A stretch of DNA of 64,000 nt from Temnothorax longispinosus (taxonomy: Eukaryota > Arthropoda > Insecta > Hymenoptera > Formicidae). The notes beneath the pieces are model-generated. The model worked only from the letters and a program-made list of their open reading frames with translations. It did not search any database and had not been told where the DNA came from. Below, piece by piece: positions 55,021 through 64,000 of the stretch; within the stretch, counting starts at the first letter, position 1; every line of letters begins with the position of its first letter. The stretch covers positions 9,391,880-9,455,879 of the forward strand of contig NC_092363.1 in NCBI RefSeq assembly GCF_030848805.1, read 5' to 3'. The position numbers were made by a program, and so were the translations under genes.

Positions 55021-57441
55021 ATGACGTCCATGTTTATTTCGCCACCTAAACGAACGACTAGAGCCGGAACAAAGTTAATAGAGATGAATAGTAAAAAACC
55101 GTCAGACGACCAGAGCCAGCAATTGTCGCTCAACGAAACGTTTCCTTCGGGGGAGAACACGTTAAGTGAAGACTTGTCGACGCGGCCCATCCAATCGCAA
55201 ACCGTCGAGGGCGCGGGGTTGGGGGGCTCGCCTACCGCTCGAAGTTCGGACATGGCCGTTTTGACACAGCGAGCCATCGGTACTATCCCTAAAATTCGGG
55301 GGGGTACACCAGTGGGAAGAGGAAGAGGTTCGCGTGGGGCGACTCCGATTTTTAACGAAAATCCTCGTTGGCAATCACTAGAAGCGACGTTCGGGACGCT
55401 GACCGCGAGACTAGACCATGTTGACACAAGATTAGCACGCGTCGTGGCACTCGAGAATAAAATAAATCAGTTATTGCAAAGAATAAATATATCGAGTAAT
55501 ACCGAAAAATTTAACAATATCGAAATTCCACCGCTTAACTCAGCATCCAGGGGGGAAAACGTGGCGGGTGGCGCAACAGCAGAGAACAAAACGCTTGATC
55601 ACATATACAGTAGCGATGAAGATAACGAAGGAGATGTTAGCTTAATTAATACCGAATTGTCAAGAACGGCTGGAAGCGGGCAACAAAGTAGCCTGATCGA
55701 CATAGATAAAAAAATTCAGCTGCTGTACCAAAACGCACGTGGGCCACCGCGACCATCAGACTCCCCAAGAGCTTTCGTACCGTACCGCCACGGGAGCGAA
55801 CAGAAACAAAACGGTAAACGTGGAACCGTCGAACAGTTCCCGGAATATTGACAAAGAGATACGGCGGTCATGTCAAAATGCGCGAGGATTGTCTCGAGAA
55901 ATAGTACCTGGAACCGAGTCACAAAGTAGATTATTACAGGGTGAAGTTATCCCGGTAAATGAGAAAGTTTCGGTCGAAGGAGAACCCCGTAGGGTACATT
56001 TCGGTAATGAAAATCGGTTGGTCAACCTGAACACCCGATCATTAGACGAAAATCGAATAAGGGTGTCAAATGACAGTCGACATAACCCTCGAAACTTGAA
56101 CGTAGAACAATTAAATCATCAGACTAGCGGGTGGCCATACGACACGGTCAAATTAACCATGACACAATTAACACCTGAAGGCGAATTAATAAGTGAAGAC
56201 AACTACGTAACCAAGGAGGAATATCGTCAATTGACGCAAACTAGATCCGAAGTAGAACGCGGTGAGGTCCGTACCCCTAACACTAGATCCTGGCGTGAAC
56301 AGCGACCGTCATCAGCTAGAAGGGGAGTTCTATCGTGGCGTAGTAGCGAATCGGACGATAGCGACGGTAATACTTGGGGAGCCAGCGGCTATGAGCACGC
56401 GCGAGTTCGAAGAAATGCCTTGTCAACAAATCGATATGGCGGGGAAAATAACTCATCCGCGTACGCGTACGATCGCGAATTCGAATCAGCCATGAAAATC
56501 AGCCGTATCGTCAGGGATTGGAAGATCACGTTTCCCAAAACAGAGAAAGACCCGGAACAATTCTTACTGATTTTGAAAGATCAGTTGAGCGTGAGCGGGA
56601 TAAGAAAGGATCTGTTTGTTCCTTGTTTGTCAAGCGTTTTCGAGGGACCGTATAGAGCTTGGTATTTGTTAAACAAACAACGCTGGCAAACGTGGAAAGA
56701 TTTCACACGCGCCTTTCGCTTTCAATGGGCAGTGAAGAAGGACGATGGAGCACTTTTCCTAGAGGTCTGTAATTTGAAAAAGGGGAAACCTTAGCAGAAT
56801 TTACTTGTCGAGCACGCCTTATCTTCGAAAGGATGCAGAATCCACCGTCATTTCGCGAACAACTAAAACAAATTCTCGTCAAGTTCAATCCTAGATTGAC
56901 TTTTGAAGTCCTGAATCTAGCCATCCGCGATTACGACAAATTCCTGCACTATTTAAATGAGCGAAATTATCTATATAACCGTACAGTCGAAGCTCAAAAG
57001 GGAGCGCGCGGAGGGTCCTCTAAGTCGGATTTGAGGTGTTTACAGGATGACACCGACGAGTCTGATATACAGTCTATCGAGGGCGGGAGTAGCGAGGAGA
57101 GTACAACCGAACTAAGGGCTATACAGACAAAACGGCCAAGTAACGCTAAAAAGGACAATAATACAAAAACATTAGTTAAGCAAAGGCTCGAAAAGAATAT
57201 AGCGAACTTCAAGAAAGCCGCGAAACCGTCGACAGACACCCAGAACGAACAACCATCGGCTCCTCAAACAAGGCCCGCCCGAGACTCTACTAAAATATTT
57301 TGTTACAACTGTGGCGAGATGGGACACGCGTCGCGTTTTTGTGCCGCGGAGCGATAGATCGTGTGCCACACGTGCCAAAATAAAGGCCACGTGAATAAGG
57401 ATTGTCCAACGCGGTCGGGAAACGAGCAGGGCCGGCAGTAA
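55021..57441 (+). pseudogene. Gypsy gag with two CCHC zinc knuckles, frameshifted
   Basis: Three frames in succession: 55021-55851, 55739-56794 and 56833-57441. The first two are long, hydrophilic and Ser/Arg/Gln-rich, with a partly duplicated QNARG motif. The capsid-like part (WKITFPKTEKDPEQFLLIL to FTRAFRFQW) resembles retrotransposon gag. Two CCHC knuckles follow, CYNCGEMGHASRFC and CHTCQNKGHVNKDC, separated by an in-frame TAG near 57355. There are at least two single-base shifts (around 55800 and 56775). It would coat the RNA genome in cytoplasmic particles. Confidence 0.85.
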
Positions 57442-60400
57442 TTCCTCCTCAGGCTACCGCCACAGAAGGCCCGATTGAGAGAAAAAAAACAAAGTTTAAT
57501 ATAGAACAAATAAAATCCCTGGACAAATTAGAAAAACGCGCCGATACACCTGCGTCAAATCAACCTTCAGTGACCACAGCTAATATTAACCACGAGACAG
57601 TATCGTTAGATTTACTAGAAATGCTCTCAGGTGACTCGGAATGGTCCGAGGAGGAAATCGACCTGGAATCGGTCAATTCAAACGGACAACCCGGGGAAAT
57701 TATTCAATTGTCAACGTTGACGACTGACGAGACATCAGACGTTAGAAACGCGAAACAAAGTAGTTCAGACTTAGAGAATTTAAAAGAATGGCGACCGATT
57801 GGGTTACCACAACACCTTATTCATCGCTTAACTTAACGTCAAATTTTTTGTACAGGCAACGGTCTTACGGAACCGACTAAAGTCGTAAGAATACCGGTGG
57901 AGATCTCGATTTTTGGTGAGAAAATTCGCGGAATAATAGATAGTGGTAGCGAAAGATCGTACTTAAATCAAACAACTTACGAGCGAGTAAAAAACTTGCA
58001 AGTCAAGGAACTTTCTTCGGATTCGACATCGGAAAACGGAGTACGACTCGGTGATAAAACAATTGTCAAAACTAAAGGGGGTACGTCTTTCATAATTGAC
58101 GTGGGCGACGTTTACGGCCCTGAGGGTTTAGTGTCCTCCCAAATTTGTCAAGCGATTTGATCCTCGGTATGGACTTTTGGATGTCCTTTAAAGTCAAAAT
58201 TGACCCAACGACGAAGAAATGGACTTTAGAGGGGAGTAAATACTTCTACCCAGTATTACACCGATTCGTCACACCGAAAAAGTTAACGGCTTTGACAGAT
58301 GAGCACGCCAATAGATTGAAAACTTTCCTCGACGCCGAGTTCGCGAAGTTTGATCAGGAGTCCACCGGTGTTACAAATCTAACAAAACACGTAATTGAAT
58401 TGACAGATCCTACCCCACATAGGCAAAAACCCTATCGACGTAGCGAAGCAATCCGCGAATTCATTAACAAAGAAGTCGACAGATTGTTAGAAAAGGGGTT
58501 CATAACTTGGAGCAATAGTGACTGGGCGTGCTCACCGGTCGTGGCTCCCAAGGCAAACGGAGGTTTGAGGTTTTGTATAGATTACCGTCCCATGAATCGT
58601 CAGTCGGCAAAACCTGCTTACCCACTCCAACATATGAAGTCAATTTTGTCCCAGTTGCATCAAGCAAAATTGATTTCGACTTTAGACATGAGTGAAGCTT
58701 TTCACCAGATTCCGATGGACGAGGAAAGTAGGAAATATACCGCGTTCGTTGTCGAGGGCAAAGGATTGTTGGAGTGGTTGAGAATGCCGTACGGGTTAAC
58801 CGGCGCGCCATCTACTTTCCAGTGTCTGATGGACAAATTGAAACGGAAAATTAAAGAAAAAATCGCCGAAAGACGCCTCCCGAATAGGTGGGCAGACCAG
58901 GTATTCGCGTATTTGGATGACTGGATCGTGGTTAGTCAAAATCTCGAAGAACATCTTGCAATATTGTCAATTCTGTTCAAGGTTCTACGCGAAGCAAAAC
59001 TCGTGATCAACCGTGAGAAAAGTAGTTTTGCCTGTAAAGAAGTGAAATTCCTGGGTTATATAGTCGACGAGTTCGGTATGAGGCCAAACCCAGAAAAAAT
59101 CCAACCAATTCTTGACTTCCCGGTCCCAAAAAATCGAACGCAATTGCGACAATTTAACGGCCTTGTAAACTGGTACCATCGTCACCTGAAAAATGTCGCC
59201 CGAGTTCAAGGACTGTTGAACAAACTAACCAGCCCCAAAGTTCCGTGGAAATGGACGGAAGTCGAACAAAAGTCATTTGACGAGATTAAATCAGCACTAG
59301 CCAATGCGCCGCGATTGTACACGCCGATACCGGGACAACCTTTTATTTTGTACACAGATGCCAGTGATTTTGGACTAGGCGCGATACTAGTGCAGAAGGA
59401 TCCTGACGGCGATAAGGAGAATCTAATCGAGGTATTGAGTCGACCGTTGAGAGGCGCGGAATTGCACTATACTACTACCGAGAAAGAGTGTCTGGCGGTG
59501 GTTTGGGCGGTCGATAAATTGCGTTCTTACTTAGAGGCCATGCCGTTTAAAGTCGTCACGGACCATCAGGCTTTACAGTGGCTCTACGGATTAAAAAATC
59601 CTGTAGGCCGCCTCGCGAGGTAGGCTATCTACTTTCTACAGCATAAAATGACAGTCGAGTATAGGCGCGGAACAACAAACGAGGCGCCGGATGCCCTTTC
59701 GCGTATGTGCGACGTTGACGTTGATCCCCTTGGGTGGGAGAAAACGGTCGAGAAAACAATCAAAAATCGAGCTAGGTTAACAACTATTTGTGACAAAGAC
59801 TGGTATGACGTAAAACGTGAACTCGTAAGTAAACAACCCGATAAATTCGTGGGTTGGAAGATCGAGAATGACGAGTTATATTAACCATAGACTAGACTAC
59901 GCGAAAATGCTGATCGATGACGAACATCCGTGGAAAAGAGTAGTCAGGCCAGCTGAAGTTCTCGAGATTTTACGTGAAAATCACGAAACTCCACAGGCAG
60001 GGCACCTAGGTAGAGATAGCACATACGATCGAATACGACAGAACTATTACTAGCCAGGCATGTCGCAGGACGTAAAATCCTTTGTCGAGGACTGCGACGT
60101 GTGCATGAAAGTCAAGTTTAATCAGAGGCCACTGAAGGTACCTTTGATGACAAGACCTCTACTCGCACCGTGGGCGCAATTGTCGATCGATACGGTAGGG
60201 CCGTTTACTCGTTCAAAGAAGGGGAATGTATACATCATTGTCGTGTAGGATCTCTATACGAAATTTGTCGAACTGTTTCCAGTACGTAGACAAACCGGTA
60301 AGAACGTCGTTAGAATCTTGGAAACGATATTTGACAAATGGGGAATCGTCCCCGAGTCAATTATTACAGATAACGGTACGGAATACGCAAACAAAGACGT

Positions 60401-61037
60401 CAAAGCATTCCTAACAGCTAAGAAAATAAACCATATCACTACCCCACTGGCGCACCCCCAAGCAAATCCGGTAGAACGCGCCAATAGAACGATAAAACCA
60501 ATGATTGCCGCGTTCATAAAAGATAGTCAAAACGAATGGGATAAAGATTTGTCAAAACTTCAACTCGCATATAATACGGTACCTCATGCCGGCAGTAGAG
60601 TCACGCTATTCTATCTGAACTACGCGCGAGAGGCAAACATAAACCAACGGAAACGTTTCGCTGACGGTCATGAGGAGGTAACAGACGACCTGGTCGAACA
60701 TTGGGTTAAAAAATTAAGTAAATTCGACGAATTACGACATCAGGTTGAAAATCACTCGAAATCGTACTCCAACAAATGTCTTGCTACGGCTAATCGTGAC
60801 CGAACGAAACGGTTTGACTTAAATATTGGTGCGGAAGTTTATTATCCAAACAAAAAATTGAGTAATAAAGCAGGAGGATACTCGGTTAAATTGGGTCACC
60901 GGTATCTCGGCCCAGCAATTGTAAAGCGAATAATCGGGCCAATGATCGTCGAACTGGCAGACAAAGCTGATAAGACCGTTGGCAAGTACTATGTAACGGA
61001 TTTGAAGGTTCCTCGTCGGAGTTTACGCAACTCTTAA
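57402..61037 (+). pseudogene. Gypsy pol: protease, reverse transcriptase, RNase H, integrase
   Basis: Protease: IIDSGSERSYL at about 57940. Reverse transcriptase and RNase H: 58145-59623, with STLDMSEAFHQIPM, LRMPYGLTGAPSTFQ, the YLDD catalytic box, LGYIVDEFG and the RNase H start LYTDASDFGLGA. Integrase: 59868-61037, with the HHCC zinc region (GHLGR ... CDVCMK) and catalytic residues in SIDTVGPF, ITDNGTEY and NPVERANRT. In-frame stops occur at about 57834, 59621, 60051 and 60246, with frameshifts near 58140 and 59875, so the protein cannot be made intact. The RT-RH stretch of 492 codons is uninterrupted. Confidence 0.93.
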
Positions 61038-61085
61038 AATTTACAGACAATTCGACAAGACCCAACCGCAAACGACAAAGGCATC

Positions 61086-62441
61086 ATGGGCGAAGAAGAC
61101 GATAAGACTACGCTGGAGGAACTGCTCCAACGGAGGTTGGAGATCGAGGGGCAGGTCAAGGCCTTCCTAACCAAACGCGAACGCGAATCTCAGCGAGATA
61201 AGACATTGTGGCAGGAAGCCTATTCTTCAGATGCCCCATCTGATGCCACTTCAGGAGTTGCGTGACGACGCACTCGCGTAACGTGTCGCCGAGGACTTCC
61301 ACGGCGGGTAGTTATGATAAGCCACTTCCTGAGAAGGAAGTCGGAGAAGTTACACCGACAGCGAGCCCCGAAACCTTACGACTTCTCAGAGAAATTCGGG
61401 CTCTTCTTCCCCCCTTGCCTCAAACTGACCAAACCCACCAGGGCTTCCGCTGCCGAAATCTATGCGGAACATGTAAAACGCAACCGCATCCCCAGTAGAG
61501 ATCATCCCTTGCAGATGTCGCCAAAATGGAAGAGGGAATTGAAGACAACTGACGACCCGAAGGCATTGGTCGCCCCCTCGGTGGCTGTAATGCCATTACC
61601 ACTAACAAAAATGCCGTCTTTTGATGAGGTGCTGAGGGAACTCGGTGTCCCGGAATCTCCCAATGCCGCAAGCGGAAAAACGCCACTGTACTTCACTGAC
61701 TGCAGAATCATCAGTGAGGGCATGCTCAAAGATATCATCATCAAACGGGCCAAGCTCCTTGTTGAGCGCATGCAAGCGACCAAAATTGATCGGGGTACCC
61801 AAACCTTCGTCACCGTGGGTAAAAGGTACGTCGCCGGATGTGTCAACTGTCGTTCGAAAGAACACCATTTTAAGGACTGTAAACTGCCTTATCGCCCCGG
61901 ATTCTGCCGAATCTATGGGGCCGATGGGTTCGACACCGATGACTGTATTTACCCGCACGGAATAGAACACGAGCTGGCCCTCAACCGGTGCCCAGGATGC
62001 GCCACCGATCTGTCTTTTTATTGTCCGGAATGTCCGGACTGCAACGTACGATACGAGGACATCGTCGATTGGCTGAGGCTAAATTACGCCACTTGACCTA
62101 CAGCACTAGTACCCAAGGATCACCAATACCTGATCAATGAAGGTACAGAGATCCTAAAAAGGAGGGTCAAGGCGAAATTCGACGACCCTACGGATTACCC
62201 AAACCGCGTACGCGCATTTTTGATTCGGGAGAATGCACTCCTCTCCGCATCGGTTGTTGCCAACCCCACTGCACTGCCAGCGAGGCAACTGTCGGTGGAG
62301 AAGAACCTCCTCGCGATTCAGGCGGTATGCTCACCGCGCAATATGAAAACCCTCGACGAGATTATGCAGGAGAGGCCAGAAATGCGAGACGGGGAAGAAA
62401 TCCACGTTATAATACCCACAAAATATAAGAAGGGGACGTAA
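61086..62441 (+). pseudogene. Third ORF of the Gypsy element, cysteine-rich, function unknown
   Basis: It lies where env or accessory genes sit in some Gypsy elements but shows no signal peptide or membrane segment. The N-terminal part (from ATG 61086) is a charged helix. A middle part in another frame (61262-61440) has SPETLRLLREIRALLPPLP. The C-terminal part (61440-62441) includes CVNCRSKEHHFKDC, FCRIYG, then CPGCATDLSFYCPECPDC, which suggests zinc binding. Two compensating shifts (near 61262 and 61440) and an in-frame TGA at 62094 interrupt it, and the frame continues beyond the TGA to 62441. The Cys/His spacing of the first block is close to a gag-type knuckle. Confidence 0.6.
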
Positions 62442-62903
62442 GCTGCCCTCCCCACAAAGGTTCCGACGACCAACGCCAAACACTTTATTTTAAAATATTT
62501 TGTCTTCGTTAAATTGCGTTTGTTTCGATGAGTTTGATTATTATAATTTACAGTAACTATTGTCAAATTTACTGTAAGTAAGGGTCGCCGGAATAGATAA
62601 CAGTTAAGTTCCCGTTTGTGTTTTGTCTATCTTAGTAAATAAGCATTGCTATAAAGTTATAAAGCATTATTGAGTTACCTTGACTTTAAAATACAATTGT
62701 CGCCAATGTAATAGGTGTATCATTTCCAGCTCCACCTACTAACACTCCTTCCTCAAATTGCCAAAGTCAATGAGAAATATCATACCCATAAAATCATAAA
62801 TTCATGGGTGAAGGGGAGATTTCAGGCGACTATAAGTTGAGCAGCAGGGCGGGGACACGGCCCGCGCGGAATTCTCCGAACATCTCGCTTACGATGTCAA
62901 GGT

Positions 62904-62917
62904 TCGAGGGAGGGGAT
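62904..62917 (+). other. Polypurine tract of the Gypsy element
   Basis: GAGGGAGGGGA followed by TT, immediately before the TG that starts the 3' LTR. This is the expected plus-strand primer. Confidence 0.7.
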
Positions 62918-63646
62918 TGTGACAGGAAAATTAGAATCCTTCCCCTCGACATCGACACTCGACGTAATAGTCGACCCGACAGGGTTACCGACTGTATACA
63001 CATTTACCGACCGCATGTTTGCTGCCCGCGCCGCGCGAGCGCCGGCCCTGTAAACCGCCGAGATGGAGAGCCAATAGCGTGGCTGCATGTGACGGAACAT
63101 ATCGAGCCGCAACGATTAGGATCGAGGGCGCGTGCCGCGTAGTAGCGGAACGACCGCGAGATCTCGAGGACTCGTCCGTCGGTCTTCGGCGTGATTAGTC
63201 CAAACCCGCGATCAGCTGTCTGCCAGTTAAGCGTTATACTACGAGTATCCAGAGATTGTCTGCGCAATATTGAACGGCGTTGTTTCGAACATCCTCGACG
63301 AATATTTGTCAACGTAATATCGACGGCGTAAAATCAGGGTGAAAAGACCATGTGGCCGTTCTGCGGCAACAGAAGCTTAACCTGTAATGTAAGTCCAATC
63401 AAGTCAATACACTTATATATCGCTTGCTTATCTCTCTGATTTTCTTTTGACTTTTGCAATATTCCTTGGTATCTCCTGTTTCCTGGGTCACCCAATCGAA
63501 CCGTTTTATGATAAAATTTAGAACTTTGTTAATTTCGGGAAAATTAACTGGCGCCCAACATATCAATTAATTATACTTTGAGCCCCGACAGCTCTGACCC
63601 AAGCCGCGTCGGGTGAAAGGGTTTGTCGAATAAAAATCCTGTCTCA
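62918..63646 (+). repeat. 3' LTR, 729 bp
   Basis: Starts TGTGACAGGAAAATTAG after the polypurine tract and ends ATCCTGTCTCA (TG...CA). The last 131 bp match the 5' remnant exactly. An AATAAAAATCC near the end may serve as the polyadenylation signal. Confidence 0.8.
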
Positions 63647-64000
63647 TAACAATGCCAAAAGCGCCTCTATGAGTGTCCATTCTCTCTCGTTTATTTCTAA
63701 GCTTTCGGCAACCGAAGTTGTGATACTACGACGATCTGTCAGTACATTCATGACAGGGATTTGGTTCTGAAGAAGTCGCTCGAGCATAAAGTATGACGAG
63801 TTCTATCTTGTCTTGCAACTCTGTAAAAGACTCATCGTAGGTAGACCGAGCTGCTCTTGTTTCTGTTGAAGCGCGTATTTTGCCACATTTGAGTGTTTAA
63901 AGTGTGAAACAATTTTGCTGGATTTCACAAGCAGTTTTTCAATATTACCTCCAACGAGCACTTTGTTAACCGCTAGCTGGAGACTATGAGCAGCACAAGT
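63647..64000 (-). pseudogene. hAT-family transposase fragment, truncated by window edge and Gypsy element
   Basis: The minus strand encodes CAAHSLQLAVNKVL at the window edge, then SKIVSHFKHSNVAKYAL, LPTMSLLQSCKTR, a stop at the position where hAT proteins have Trp (CKTRWNS), and SSYFMLERLLQNQIPV. These are conserved blocks of the hAT/ZBED catalytic and dimerisation region. The Gypsy 3' LTR ends exactly at its left side, so the retroelement probably landed in it. Confidence 0.8.

Larger units (their letters stand above)
53308..63646 (+). mobile_element. Ty3/Gypsy LTR retrotransposon with an extra 3' ORF
   Basis: Order: truncated 5' LTR, lysine-type primer site, long leader, gag, protease, reverse transcriptase, RNase H, integrase, a third cysteine-rich ORF, polypurine tract, 3' LTR. 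RT before integrase places it in Ty3/Gypsy. Its 10.3 kb are interrupted by several stops and frameshifts. The left end is missing up to LTR position ~598, which explains the lack of a target duplication. Confidence 0.9.

Noticed and set aside
1..64000. CRISPR arrays, bacterial operons, rRNA or tRNA genes
   Set aside because: No regular short repeat-spacer array, no bacterial gene arrangement, and no cloverleaf or rRNA-like sequence was recognised by reading; a tRNA scan was not possible.

Overview
The window is eukaryotic: genes are split by short GT-AG introns, intergenic DNA is AT-rich, and transposable elements take up more than half of the sequence. The host genes (a BLM-type RecQ helicase, SDHAF2, a STARD10-like START protein and a fuseless-like membrane protein) together with mariner, Harbinger, Gypsy and palindromic MITE families point to an insect. 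A hymenopteran, probably an ant, is my best guess; this is inference, since I could not search a database.

Layout. 1-3.7 kb: a 3.57-kb foldback element, with a palindromic mariner derivative near its middle and a 78-bp MITE in one arm. 3.9-9.0 kb: a two-gene PIF/Harbinger transposon, with a MADF/BESS protein on + and a DDE transposase on -, both with open, phase-consistent exons. 9-13 kb: gene-poor DNA with a 500-N gap and a dense nest of hairpin MITEs. 13.2-27 kb: the host gene island with BLM (15 coding exons), SDHAF2 (3 exons, -) and a STARD10-like gene (6 exons). 27.2-29.7 kb: the 5' part of a fuseless-like gene. Its fourth coding exon is cut by a 7.9-kb element (29.68-37.60 kb) with ~620-bp terminal inverted repeats and a ~1600-residue protein carrying an XPG/PIN-nuclease signature (Academ-like). 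37.6-41.5 kb: further hairpins and a tandem repeat, with no convincing gene.

41.57-51.55 kb: a decayed Polinton-like element with very long (~1.7 kb) inverted ends, fragments of a protein-primed family-B DNA polymerase and several unrecognised small ORFs. Its right arm was later hit by three solo LTRs. 51.6-53.3 kb: a helically phased AGCACAA motif cluster, a fragment resembling a ubiquitin-protease Cys box, and a Mutator-like transposase fragment. 53.3-63.65 kb: a Ty3/Gypsy LTR retrotransposon (gag, pol and an extra cysteine-rich third ORF) that has frameshifts and stops although the 131 bp shared by its LTRs are identical. 63.65-64 kb: the start of a hAT transposase fragment on -.

The host genes act independently: DNA repair, complex II assembly, lipid transfer and a neuronal membrane protein. 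The most notable structure is the layering of palindromic elements. Several insertions can be ordered in time because the opposite arm preserves the empty site.
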